A stretch of 46,400 bases of DNA from Acetobacteraceae bacterium (GCA_003164135.1 PLSD01000092.1:1-46400), one strand, 5' to 3'; shown: positions 1 to 7,978, numbered from the stretch's first letter. Made by a program: numbers and translations. The notes: generated by a model not told the origin, from the letters alone.

Positions 1-82
1 AGCGCTGAGCTGCACCTCATATTTTTTTATGACAGTTTGTTGCGCGGCCACGTATCATCTCCGTCATTGCGGAGACATCGAT

Positions 83-910
83 TCAGAAGTCATATTCAAA
101 GTCAATGACGCGACACACTAGGCGGAGTTTCTTCGGCTCGTATTTCTTTGGGTTACGCAGCACCGCGGAATTGACCTCGGCGGCGCTGGCGGCGGTGGGA
201 TATTTGATGGCGTTGACGGCGGAGACTTCCGGCGTGGTGCCGAACACGGCCATCAGGCGCATGGCCAGCGGCATGATCGGGTCGGTCATGGCCTTGGTCT
301 TAGTGGAGCCGACGCAACTGGCGGCGATGGTGACCGGCTGGCCCTGCCAGCGTTTCGCGGCTTCCTGGATGTGCATGAAGCCGAGGATATGCGTGCCGAG
401 CACGGATTTGAAGAATGACCATTTGCGGTGTTCGAATTGGAGATCATCGAGGTCGGGCTTCATGAGACCGGGAACGTCACCGGCGATGTGCAGGATGCGG
501 CCGTCGCCGGAGGCAGCGAGCTGCGGCAGAAGCAGGCGGTTGAGCGAAGCGCGGGCCATGTATTGCAGGGCGAAGGCGAACTCCAGACCGTCGGAGGTCA
601 TGGTTTTGCCTTTGAAGGCGCCCATGGCGGTGTGCATGACGCCGGACAGCGCGGGGCGCCAAGCGGCGGCGCTGTCCGGCGCGAGTTTGACGCCAGCGAT
701 GGTGGATAGGTCGCCGGCGAGGAAATCGGCCGATTTGGCGCCGGCGGCTTTGATGTCAGCGGCGGCGGCCTCACCGGCCTCGCGGCCGCGGCTGACGACC
801 AGTACCGAGGCGCCGCGCTGGCCAAGTGCCACGGCGGTGGCCCGGCCGATGCCGTGGCTGCCGCCAAACACTACGATATTCGCCTCGTTCAGCGGACGTT
901 CCGACGGCAT
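83..910 (-). CDS. SDR-family protein lacking the catalytic Tyr
   Basis: This encodes a 275-residue short-chain dehydrogenase/reductase-fold protein. The N-terminal dinucleotide-binding motif is clear (VVFGGSHGIGRAT). The catalytic part is unusual. The usual Ser lies in a strand reading RILHIAGD, with no Ser, and the YxxxK motif reads WSFFK, so Tyr is replaced by Trp while Lys is kept. The middle resembles the retinol-dehydrogenase/WWOX-like branch (TSDGLEFAF). It may bind NAD(P) but may not be an ordinary alcohol dehydrogenase. I chose ATG at 910; an in-frame TTG at 934 would add 8 residues. It lies 37 bases after the extradiol dioxygenase gene on the same strand and is probably co-transcribed. 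Confidence 0.8.
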   Translation of the reverse strand: MPSERPLNEANIVVFGGSHGIGRATAVALGQRGASVLVVSRGREAGEAAAADIKAAGAKSADFLAGDLSTIAGVKLAPDSAAAWRPALSGVMHTAMGAFKGKTMTSDGLEFAFALQYMARASLNRLLLPQLAASGDGRILHIAGDVPGLMKPDLDDLQFEHRKWSFFKSVLGTHILGFMHIQEAAKRWQGQPVTIAASCVGSTKTKAMTDPIMPLAMRLMAVFGTTPEVSAVNAIKYPTAASAAEVNSAVLRNPKKYEPKKLRLVCRVIDFEYDF

Positions 911-947
911 ACTCAATTCTCTATCGTTCGCCAAATGGTTCGTTATT

Positions 948-1907
948 TTATTCGGCGGCTTCGAAATTCGTGACGAAATCCTCAGGCGGCGTGGGGCCCC
1001 AGAGGAACATGGAATCCTCAGGGTCGTGGTCGCCCGCTAACCATTCAGTCGAGGGCGGAATGTAATCCATGTCAGCCGAATATTCGCAATAGCTGCCCCA
1101 GGGGTCGCGCACGTAGTGGAAGTAGTTGGAGCCGAGCACATGCCGCCCAAGCCCCCAGCCGGCGGCGTAGCCTTTCACGGCCATCTGCATGGCACCCAGG
1201 CCAACGTCGTTCACCGAGCCCATGTCCCAACTGCAATGGTGGATGCCGGGGCCATTGGATTTGAGCACCGCGATCATGTGATGCTCGCTGCCGTGCGGGC
1301 CGTGCATGAAGGCGACGAATTCACGCGAGCGGTCCGACAGGCGGACACCGAGGGCGGCGGTGTAGAACTTTACGGCGCGGTCGACATCGGTGGTGAAAAC
1401 CGCGACGTGGCTGAGGCGCCTGGGGTGGACCGCCTGGACCTTGCTGCGCCCCCGCACGGCGGCCACGCCCGAGGGGGCGGAGATGGCGGCAAAGGCAGAT
1501 TTTTCTACAGGCGAGGATTTTGCCTTAACGGCCAGCTCAATGAGATTGCCATCAGGGTCGGTGAACCAGATGCCCTGGTCGTCATGCCCTGGTGGCGGCG
1601 CGAGGCGGGCGATGTTGAGCTGGTTGAGGCGGGTGTTGAAGGCGGCCATATCGTCAGCGAAAATGCCGAAGGAGAGGTGGCCGAATTTTTTGCGCGCACC
1701 TTGCTGTAGGTGGCCCCAGCGATGCGTGTTGCCAACGGCATACAGCCCCAGGTCATTGCCTTCTGCGCGGGCTTCCAGGCCGAAAGTTGAATAAAATTCC
1801 GAGGCTTTTGCGAGGTCGGGGACCGTGATTGCGAAATGGTCCAGCGAATGCACACCCAGCACGCCGGGGCGGCGCTGTTCCTGAACCTGAGTACTGGTAT
1901 CTGTCAT
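948..1907 (-). CDS. Two-domain extradiol (catechol 2,3-) dioxygenase, VOC family
   Basis: The 319-residue protein has two vicinal-oxygen-chelate modules, beginning near residue 20 (LDHFAITVPDL) and residue 165 (LSHVAVFTTDV). That is the usual layout of type I extradiol ring-cleavage dioxygenases. Candidate Fe(II) ligands in the C-terminal module are His167, His223 or His224 (GIHHCSWD), and Glu275 (YCEYSADMD). The GRHVLGS segment at about 255 matches the conserved second-shell histidine region. The expected reaction is meta-cleavage of a catechol-type ring. A GAGGATC Shine-Dalgarno sequence precedes the ATG. The downstream SDR gene follows after 40 bases. The natural catechol is unknown. Confidence 0.88.
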   Translation of the reverse strand: MTDTSTQVQEQRRPGVLGVHSLDHFAITVPDLAKASEFYSTFGLEARAEGNDLGLYAVGNTHRWGHLQQGARKKFGHLSFGIFADDMAAFNTRLNQLNIARLAPPPGHDDQGIWFTDPDGNLIELAVKAKSSPVEKSAFAAISAPSGVAAVRGRSKVQAVHPRRLSHVAVFTTDVDRAVKFYTAALGVRLSDRSREFVAFMHGPHGSEHHMIAVLKSNGPGIHHCSWDMGSVNDVGLGAMQMAVKGYAAGWGLGRHVLGSNYFHYVRDPWGSYCEYSADMDYIPPSTEWLAGDHDPEDSMFLWGPTPPEDFVTNFEAAE

Positions 1908-1997
1908 GTCTTGATCCTCAACGTGGTTTTGAATGGGGGCTGGAAAAACAAGGTTGTGGGCCGGAATGGCGGATAATTACTTGAAATCATTCAAGAA

Positions 1998-2048
1998 CAC
2001 TTGCGTTTTTCCTTTCCGACACGGCCTCGAGGGTTACAAACGCAAGTG
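1998..2048. promoter_or_regulatory. Perfect 11-bp inverted repeat, candidate operator
   Basis: CACTTGCGTTT at 1998-2008 is exactly mirrored by AAACGCAAGTG at 2038-2048, with a 29-base spacer. It lies between the divergent extradiol dioxygenase gene and the decayed SnoaL gene. A related CACCTTGCGTA follows at about 2061. The spacing suits a regulator site better than a terminator, because no T-run follows either arm. The binding protein is unknown. Confidence 0.4.
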
Positions 2049-2072
2049 CGGGGTATCGCGCACCTTGCGTAG

Positions 2073-2078
2073 GATAGG
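2073..2078 (+). promoter_or_regulatory. GATAGG motif, candidate shared operator
   Basis: The site reads AGGATAGGTAC, 73 bases upstream of the decayed SnoaL start. It is one of a set of GATAGG/CCTATC hexamers found in the gene-free gaps of this window (others near 4247, 10062, 14879, 14899, 14925, 17648, 40042 and 44289). Function is inferred from recurrence only. Confidence 0.3.
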
Positions 2079-2150
2079 TACCCGAGGCGCGAGGCGTGAA
2101 ACGCAAAGCATCAGGCGGCCAACCACGAGCCGAGGCATAAGGAGGATTGC

Positions 2151-2660
2151 ATGGTAAATACCCCCGAGACGAGCCAGGTTCTGGCGAATCGCGTGCCCGA
2201 TGTAAGTCACCTGACCGCGCGGCAGCGGCGGAACCTGACATTCTGGACGGATTTAAAACCCCGCTGAACCGGGGCGATTTTGACGGCACGGACCGGTTCT
2301 TCCACGCCGACTTCCGGTACTCCAACCCGAACCGGCCGCACCTTGGCACCTATGGGCAGTGGAAAGCCTCCTCGGTGTAGTTGTTCCGGGTGTTTCCGCC
2401 GTCGAAATACGTGACGCTGGATGCCACGGCAAAAGGTGATTATGAAATCTGGGTTTATTGCCAGCACCAGGGCAAGCAGACTGGCCGGCGCTATATGGGG
2501 CAGGACCCGAGGGGGCAATAGATCAGCGTGTATTGGTTTTCCATCGCCAAATTCAAGGATGACAAGATACTCTCCATCTACAGCATAGCCGATGTTCCGG
2601 GCATGTTGGTTGCAGTGGGCACCATCGACAAAGCCACCATGCCGGTACGATCCGTACTCA
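2151..2660 (+). pseudogene. Decayed SnoaL-like (NTF2-fold) paralogue
   Basis: A strong AGGAGG precedes the ATG at 2151. The frame opens as MVNTPETS and reads about 38 codons into a TGA. The matching protein continues in another frame from about 2253 (LNRGDFDGTDRFFHADF), showing a frameshift. That frame then meets in-frame TAG stops at 2378 and 2519, but similarity to the intact gene at 4333 runs through both. Examples are NPNRPHLGTYGQWK against NPNRPDLGTYKVWK, and KILSIYSIADV against KIVHIYSISDV. It is therefore a dead duplicate or older paralogue of that gene. The retained promoter-like gap and ribosome site suggest recent loss. The 3' limit is approximate. Confidence 0.85.
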
Positions 2661-2975
2661 TAACTAAAGCATGGTTCCGGGGGAGCGGGTTCATCCTTCC
2701 GGAACGGTTCTACCCAAATCGGAGAACTCGGGATCTATACGTTTGGCGATCTAACAACCGAGCTGGCGAGTATCATTTTACTCGGCGATGTGCTGTGACA
2801 TTTTTTTACGTCAGGTCGGAATGCGAATTCCTGGTCTCATGGCCGTGTTTAAATCCTGAGGCCCCCAGAATGCCACTGGCCTTACAGTAGTTGCCCTCGT
2901 GTACGGCCAGAGATTATATATAATGCCAGGATGACCTGAAAATTTCCCGCTTCCCAACCTTTCCTGGCCGCCCCT
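2661..2975. other. Gene-free stretch between two pseudogenes
   Basis: About 300 bases with no recognisable protein in any frame. Base composition is visibly more AT-rich than the flanks. It may be a deletion or rearrangement scar, since the reading frame of the following TetR pseudogene has no normal start here. I see no terminal inverted repeats or transposase remnant. Confidence 0.4.
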
Positions 2976-3571
2976 GCAGCACGCCGGCGCGGCCGCCGCC
3001 GCCTGGAGGAAGGCCCGGCGCTTGACCAATCCCGCATCGCCGAAGTGCTGCTGAAAATCGCCCGTGAGGAAGGCCTGGCGGCGATGAACATGCGCCGCGT
3101 CGCCGCCGAGCTAAATGTCTCCTCGCGCCTGCTCTACCACTACATGCGCGACAAGGACGAGATGATCGACATTATGAGCGATGCGATCACCGCACAGAAC
3201 ATGCCCGACCTTTCCAGTCCCGATTGGGAAACCCGGCTGCGCAATGTCGTCATGGCCGCGCGCCGCGCCTATGGGGATTTTCCCGGCGTCCCGGCGACGA
3301 TACTTGCGCGCATAGTGAGCAAGCTGACCCAGCCTCATGCGTCGCAGGTGCGTGAGGCCGTGTTGCAGGCGCTGCGCGATGCCGGGCTGTCACAGGAGAA
3401 CGTTGAGATTGCCCACGTGCAGTTTTCCGTCATGTTGTTCGGCAGTCTGGTGGTCAAGGAAACGCTCAACGATGGCGGCCGGCCGGCCAGCTCGCCATCG
3501 ACCCCAAGCTGGCCGAGCGTAGCCTCGACCTGCTGCTGTTTGGCATCAAGCGGCTGGCAAAAGCCAACTGA
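2976..3571 (+). pseudogene. TetR-family regulator, 5'-damaged and frameshifted
   Basis: A typical TetR N-terminus is visible (ALDQSRIAEVLLKIAREEG, then MRRVAAELNVSSRLLYHYM), i.e. a helix-turn-helix starting near 3030. Upstream, the frame runs into a TGA at 2937 with no ATG. The first usable start would be GTG at 3045, which cuts into helix 1. At about 3478 the frame shifts. The proper C-terminus (QLAIDPKLAERSLDLLLFGI) continues in another frame to a TGA at 3569-3571. The ligand domain looks like the TetR_C type. With a damaged start and a frameshift it is probably inactive, unless the frameshift is a sequencing error. Confidence 0.75.
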
Positions 3572-3589
3572 TCACCCCGCGCGGCCGGT

Positions 3590-3800
3590 GATGTCCGCAT
3601 CGCCCGTATGGTGGATTCCGGGTCCGCATGGCCGGGCAGGGCGCAGAAGAACGCATCCACGCCCAGCGCCGTCATCGCCTCCCAGGTTGCCTTCACCTCC
3701 GCCGGCGAACCCGCCACGGTGTCGAAATCACCCAAGAACTCTCGTTCAGCCCCAGCTCATCGAGTAGCACCACATTGCGCCCCCCATCACCACGTGTTCG
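3590..3800 (-). pseudogene. C-terminal fragment of an LLM (luciferase-like) oxidoreductase
   Basis: On the minus strand a stretch reads GDFDTVAGSPAEVKATWEAM, followed by LGVDAFFCALPGHADPE. This resembles the C-terminal tail of luciferase-like monooxygenases, where a 'G(T/S)PEEV' segment precedes a helix and a 'GVD' strand. Just upstream, another frame carries VVLLDELGLNE, suggesting a frameshift. No TIM-barrel remainder is present. It is probably the remnant of a relative of the LLM genes at 4912 or 30272. Limits are approximate and the identification rests on pattern alone. Confidence 0.5.
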
Positions 3801-3987
3801 GAGGGAAGCCGCCGGATAGAACCGCCAGATGAATTCAAATCCACCCTACGCAGAGGCTCCCTGGATTGACTAGCTGACCCGCCAAGTCCCCTGAGCGGCG
3901 GGCCGGCGCGGTTGGATGCCGATTGCCGTTTCCGCTACTTTCGTCCTGCTGCTCGAATTGCGCGAGGAAAGCTCTGACCTCCGGAAC

Positions 3988-4143
3988 CTAGCGTTTGACA
4001 CCGACCATCTCCGTGTACTCAATCACCGCATCCGGGGCGAAGACGTAATCCAGCGCGTCCCGGTCGCGGTTGTCGATGGCGTAGCAATATTCAGCCATCA
4101 GATCCTGGGTTTTCATCCTGTCCGGAATTTCCTCTAATGTCAT
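3988..4143 (-). pseudogene. Truncated SnoaL_4-type fragment
   Basis: A 51-codon frame starts at ATG 4143 and ends at TAG 3988-3990. It has the N-terminal signature of SnoaL-4/NTF2-like proteins (LMAEYCYAIDNRDRDALDYV, then FAPDAVIEYTEM). Past the stop the same frame continues VPEVRAFLAQFEQ, matching the 'IRAFLA' helix that normally follows, and then degenerates. It is therefore a truncated gene rather than a genuine small protein. Members of this family act as isomerases, cyclases or dehydratases, or as small subunits of dioxygenases; none can be assigned here. Confidence 0.65.
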
Positions 4144-4246
4144 TATGTTTCCGCCAGTTACCGCTCAGGTGGGGCTGTCTGTCATGCCAACAATCTGGAC
4201 ACCCCTCCGAATGGTAGGTGAGATGAGGCCAAGGTCAGCATGAGAA

Positions 4247-4252
4247 CCTATC
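4247..4252 (-). promoter_or_regulatory. GATAGG motif (minus orientation), candidate operator
   Basis: On the minus strand the site reads GATAGGTTCTCA (4241-4252). Exactly the same 12 bases occur on the plus strand at 10062-10073. It lies about 80 bases upstream of the SnoaL-like gene. A shared 12-mer in two promoter gaps supports a common regulator, but binding is inferred. Confidence 0.4.
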
Positions 4253-4332
4253 GTCCTCAAGGATCGGAGCGGAGCAAAAACGCTCGTCATCGCGTAACAA
4301 TGCCATAAGGGCAAAAATTTTAAGGAGCAGCT

Positions 4333-4860
4333 ATGGGTGGACTTCCCGCATTTACTGACGCAGATTTCGTACTCTCTAAAGAGAAGCGTGCGGAAATCAC
4401 CGCCGGCTTGACCGAGCGCCAGGCTTTCATGGTCAACCATTGGATGAACCTCCACGAGGTCATCAACCGTGGTGACTGGAATGGCATGGACGCATTCTTC
4501 GACACCGAGAAAATGACCTACGACAACCCCAACCGGCCGGACCTGGGCACCTACAAGGTGTGGAAGACCTCGCCGCAGGGACTGTACAAGACCTTCCCGC
4601 CTTCTATTTATCGCACGCTGAAGGCCTGGGGCCGTGGTGACAACGAGATTTGCGTGCTTTGCCACCACCATGGCAAGCATACCGGCGGCAACTACATGGG
4701 CATCAAGCCGACCGGCAACGATCTCAATGTCGTGTGGTTCTCCTGGCTCCGCTTCGAGGGCGACAAGATCGTGCATATCTACTCGATCTCGGATGTGTAC
4801 TCGATGTTGATCGATATCGGCGTGATTGCTGCGCCGCAGCCGGTCGACCCGTACAAATAA
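4333..4860 (+). CDS. SnoaL-like / NTF2-fold protein
   Basis: This is a 175-residue protein of the NTF2/SnoaL cone fold. The family includes ketosteroid isomerase, limonene-epoxide hydrolase and polyketide cyclases. An N-terminal helix (LTERQAFMVNHWMNLHEVIN) is followed by the usual 'W.GMDAFF' segment and the strands ICVLCHHHGKHTGG and VWFSWLRFEGDKIVHIYSI. It is the intact counterpart of the pseudogene at 2151. AAGGAG stands 7 bases before the ATG. A strong terminator follows directly, so this gene could be expressed at a higher level than the LLM gene behind it. Substrate and catalytic residues are unknown. Confidence 0.8.
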   Translation: MGGLPAFTDADFVLSKEKRAEITAGLTERQAFMVNHWMNLHEVINRGDWNGMDAFFDTEKMTYDNPNRPDLGTYKVWKTSPQGLYKTFPPSIYRTLKAWGRGDNEICVLCHHHGKHTGGNYMGIKPTGNDLNVVWFSWLRFEGDKIVHIYSISDVYSMLIDIGVIAAPQPVDPYK

Positions 4861-4868
4861 GTCTCATT

Positions 4869-4902
4869 GGCGGGGTAACCTTGCGGTTACCCCGCCTTTT
4901 TT
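4869..4902 (+). terminator. Strong intrinsic terminator after the SnoaL-like gene
   Basis: GGCGGGGTAACC (4869-4880), loop TTGC, GGTTACCCCGCC (4885-4896), then six Ts. The 12-bp stem is perfect and GC-rich. It ends only 9 bases before the LLM start codon at 4912, leaving no room for a separate promoter downstream of it. Confidence 0.92.
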
Positions 4903-4911
4903 ATGTAGGCA

Positions 4912-5841
4912 ATGCGAATGAAACTTAATGTTGGCGTTCCAAATTCCATGCATGTGGCGGCCATGGTGCAGCCCTGGGAATATTCGGTAACCGGTGCCCA
5001 AATTGGCCAGGCCATGGCGCTTGCGGATGAGCTTGGCTTTAACAAATGCATGCTCGGCGAACATTTTATCATCCCGAATGAGCATATCGCGCTTTCCGGC
5101 GATCATTATTTTCATACCCCGGTGGCTCTTAGCTTCATTGGCGGGCACACCAAGAATTTACGGCTCTCGTCGTCGGTCACCATCCTCCCTCTGCAAAACC
5201 CGATCGTGCAGGCAAAGGCGTGGTCGACCCTGGACTGGTTGAGTGGCGGCCGCGCCGAGGCGATGTTCGGCGTCGGCTGGCTCAAGGAAGAATTCGACAT
5301 GCTCGGGGTGAATTTCCACGAGCGCGGCAAAATGGCTGATGAATACATCGCCGCGATGCAGGTGCTGTGGACCATGGATGCGCCGGTGTTCGAAGGCAAA
5401 TACGTCAACTTTAAAGACATCGGTTTTGCGCCTAAGCCGGTGCAGCGGCCACGCCTGCCGGTCTGGTTCGGCGGCGACGCGGAACCCGTGCTCAAGCGCG
5501 TCGCCAAATTCGGCGACGGCTGGTGCCCATTTCGTACCCCGCCCGAGAAATTTCCTGAATGCATCGAACTCATCAAGTCGCAGCCGGAGTACGATGGCCG
5601 GCCGATCAGCACCTTCTTCGCGCTGGAAATGTTGAATGTCGGCGCGCACCATGAAGTGCTGGACGACCCGCGCGCGCCCGGTACCACGAGCAAGCAGAAG
5701 ATCATCGACCAGATTGGCTGGCTTAAAGAACTCGGTATTACCGAGACAATCGTGCCGTTGCCGCCGGGTATTGGTGGGTTGGAGGAGTATTCCGACCGCT
5801 TGCGTTGGGTGGCAGCGGAAATTATGCCATACATTGCCTGA
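4912..5841 (+). CDS. LLM-class flavin/F420-dependent oxidoreductase
   Basis: This is a 309-residue TIM-barrel protein of the bacterial luciferase superfamily. Family hallmarks are the early 'ALADELGFNKCMLGEH' helix-strand, 'LRLSSSVTILPLQNPIVQAK', 'LSGGRAEAMFGVGWLKEEF' and 'RPRLPVWFGGDAEPVLKR'. The GVGWLKEEF segment is typical of the F420-dependent branch. The local F420 operon makes F420H2 the likeliest cofactor, though FMN cannot be excluded. A hydride transfer or F420-linked oxidation of a pathway intermediate is expected. It leads an apparent LLM-P450-hydrolase unit. ATG at 4918 is an alternative start; neither has a good Shine-Dalgarno sequence. Confidence 0.87.
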   Translation: MRMKLNVGVPNSMHVAAMVQPWEYSVTGAQIGQAMALADELGFNKCMLGEHFIIPNEHIALSGDHYFHTPVALSFIGGHTKNLRLSSSVTILPLQNPIVQAKAWSTLDWLSGGRAEAMFGVGWLKEEFDMLGVNFHERGKMADEYIAAMQVLWTMDAPVFEGKYVNFKDIGFAPKPVQRPRLPVWFGGDAEPVLKRVAKFGDGWCPFRTPPEKFPECIELIKSQPEYDGRPISTFFALEMLNVGAHHEVLDDPRAPGTTSKQKIIDQIGWLKELGITETIVPLPPGIGGLEEYSDRLRWVAAEIMPYIA

Positions 5842-5865
5842 TTAAAGTTTGAGGAAATATCCATA

Positions 5866-7074
5866 ATGTCTACGGTTCCATCTCATGTTCCGCCCGAACT
5901 CGTCCATGACTGCACAATCGCCGATCGCACGGTGTATTTCGAGAACGTGTACGAGACGAAACTCGCTCATGTGCATGCCACCACGCCGCCTGTTTTCTGG
6001 TGCCCGAATATCTATCCCGGTGGGACGGGTGCCTGGGTTGTCCGGCGTTCCGAGTATCTGAAGGAAGTCTACGCTGACGACGATCTGTTCACGAAAAAGG
6101 GCTTTTCTGGTTTCGCGCAGTTTATCGGCGAGGATTGGAGTCTGGTGCCGACCGAACTTACCGGCGAGCCGCATGCCCAGGTCCGGCGTACGTTGAACCC
6201 GGTGTTCGCGCCGGCGAAAATGTTTTCGCTCGACGATATGGTCCGCAACCGCGCGCGTAGCCTCATCGCTAAATTCAAGGACCGCGGGCATTGCGATTTC
6301 GTGTCTGAATTCGCGGTGCCGTTCCCGGTCACCATCTTCCTCGACCTGTTCGGTCTTGACCAGTCACAGATTCCCCAATTCCTGTCCTGGGAACACGACT
6401 TGCTGCACACCACGGACATGAATGCGCGGATCAAGGCGACTCATGAGGTTAAAAAATGCCTGCTCGATGCGATTCAGGCGCGGCGAGAAAATCCGAAAGA
6501 TGATTTGATCACCTATGCCCTCGACTATGAGTTCGACGGCAAGCCCTGGACAAATGAAATGGTCTACGGCTATTGCTTCAACCTGTTCGTCGGTGGGTTG
6601 GATACCGTGACAGCCAATATCGGGCTGCATCTTTATCATCTGGCGACGCACGCTGAACAGCAGGCTGAGCTACGCGCAGACCCGGCCAAGCTTACCCTGG
6701 CGATCGAGGAAATGTTGCGTGCCTATGGCGCGGTGACCACCTACCGCACTGTCACGCGGGAGATTGATTTCCACGGCGTGAAAATGCTGCCGGGCGATAA
6801 AGTGGCGATGTCGACCTCGCTCGCCGCACGTGATCCGGAAGCCTGGGATCACCCGGATGAAATCCGCTTCGATCGCAAGCCGAGCCACTTGACCTTCGGT
6901 AGTTCCTCCCACCGCTGCCTGGGCATGCATTTGGCGCGCCGAGAACTGCTGATCGCGACGCAGGAGATGCTGGCGTGTTTGCCGGCGTTCGAGCTAGATA
7001 AATCGCAGCCAGTGCCGTTCTGGATGGGATCGATTATTCAGGTGCGCAAGTTGCCGCTCGTGTGGAAAGTCTAA
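5866..7074 (+). CDS. Cytochrome P450
   Basis: This is a 402-residue soluble bacterial class I P450. The I-helix oxygen-binding motif is GGLDTV at about residue 243. The K-helix ExxR lies in EEMLRAYGAV. The heme-ligand loop FGSSSHRCLGMHLA places the axial thiolate at Cys351. Family knowledge: hydroxylation with electrons from a ferredoxin. The [2Fe-2S] ferredoxin at 14379 is the obvious local partner. GAGG precedes the ATG, 24 bases after the LLM stop. The hydrolase starts 4 bases after its stop, so the three genes probably form one transcript. The substrate is not predictable. Confidence 0.95.
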   Translation: MSTVPSHVPPELVHDCTIADRTVYFENVYETKLAHVHATTPPVFWCPNIYPGGTGAWVVRRSEYLKEVYADDDLFTKKGFSGFAQFIGEDWSLVPTELTGEPHAQVRRTLNPVFAPAKMFSLDDMVRNRARSLIAKFKDRGHCDFVSEFAVPFPVTIFLDLFGLDQSQIPQFLSWEHDLLHTTDMNARIKATHEVKKCLLDAIQARRENPKDDLITYALDYEFDGKPWTNEMVYGYCFNLFVGGLDTVTANIGLHLYHLATHAEQQAELRADPAKLTLAIEEMLRAYGAVTTYRTVTREIDFHGVKMLPGDKVAMSTSLAARDPEAWDHPDEIRFDRKPSHLTFGSSSHRCLGMHLARRELLIATQEMLACLPAFELDKSQPVPFWMGSIIQVRKLPLVWKV

Positions 7075-7078
7075 TAGC

Positions 7079-7978
7079 GTGAAGACCGCCGAGCTGCGGA
7101 TCGAAGTTTCGACCGCAGCCGGGATCGCCAATGCGCAGCTGGCGGCCTCGCTGCATATGCCGGATACCATACCAAGGGGGTGCGCACTGGAACTCCTGGT
7201 TTGCCTGCATGGTGGCGGCTACCGGCGCCGCTACTGGCACGCCAACTATCCGGGGTTTGCAGGTTATAGTTTCGCGGAACATCTTACGGCTAAAGGGTAT
7301 GCTGTGCTCGCAGTGGACCTGCTTGGCATGGGGGAAAGCACGCGCCCGGAACTGGAGACAGTGCTCAGCCGTCTAAAAATCAGCGCGGCGAATGACCAGG
7401 CAACGCGCTACGTCGTTGCCGGCCTTACCGATGGAACCTTCGCCCGGGCCGGCAAGGTTACGGTAACCGGCGTCGGCCATTCGATCGGTGGGATGATGGT
7501 CATTACCCAGCAGGCGGGGCATAGATCCTTCGACCGTCTGGCTGTTCTGGGTTGGTCCAATGAGCCGATGATGCTGGGGGATGCCGACCCCGCCACGATG
7601 GCCGCAGGGATTCGGCCAGGTTACCTCGCCTCGCCCCGCGTGGTCATGCGCGCGTTGTTCTATGCTCCGGATGTCCCTCTTGCGCTTATTGAAGCAGACG
7701 AGGCCGATGGGTCACTGACGCCGGCGTGCCTGGGGCGCGATGCGCTGCAACCTGGCGTCGTGCACCAGGCTGCGGCGGAAATCGCCTGCCCGGTGTTCGT
7801 GATGCACGGTGCGGTCGACACCAGTCCCCGTCCACATGCCGAAGTGGGCTATTTCCGAGCCAGCCCGGACGTCACGCTGATGGTCCTGCCGGAAACGGCG
7901 CATTGCCACAATTTTGCAACTTTGCGCCATCGACTCTGGGACCGGCTCGACAGTTGGATTTCGAGCCTGCCCTATTAG
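7079..7978 (+). CDS. Alpha/beta-hydrolase
   Basis: The 299-residue alpha/beta-hydrolase fold has a complete apparent triad: Ser135 in the nucleophile elbow GHSIGG, Asp247 (HGAVDTSP) and His275 (ETAHCHN). An oxyanion-hole type segment, LHGGGYRRRYW, lies near residue 43, and 'VDLLGMGES' follows the first strands. It probably cleaves an ester, lactone or C-C bond made by the neighbouring oxidases. It starts with GTG 4 bases after the P450 stop, consistent with translational coupling. It overlaps the stop of the convergent P450 gene by 4 bases, so no terminator separates the two. Confidence 0.87.
   Translation: MKTAELRIEVSTAAGIANAQLAASLHMPDTIPRGCALELLVCLHGGGYRRRYWHANYPGFAGYSFAEHLTAKGYAVLAVDLLGMGESTRPELETVLSRLKISAANDQATRYVVAGLTDGTFARAGKVTVTGVGHSIGGMMVITQQAGHRSFDRLAVLGWSNEPMMLGDADPATMAAGIRPGYLASPRVVMRALFYAPDVPLALIEADEADGSLTPACLGRDALQPGVVHQAAAEIACPVFVMHGAVDTSPRPHAEVGYFRASPDVTLMVLPETAHCHNFATLRHRLWDRLDSWISSLPY

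Noticed and set aside
1..82. A gene fragment at the left edge
   Set aside because: The first 82 bases after the SDR stop show no coding pattern or hairpin I can support.
105..1040. A 311-codon plus-strand frame over the first SDR gene
   Set aside because: It runs antisense to an SDR with a clear nucleotide-binding motif and extends into the dioxygenase gene; it is Arg/Ser-rich shadow sequence.
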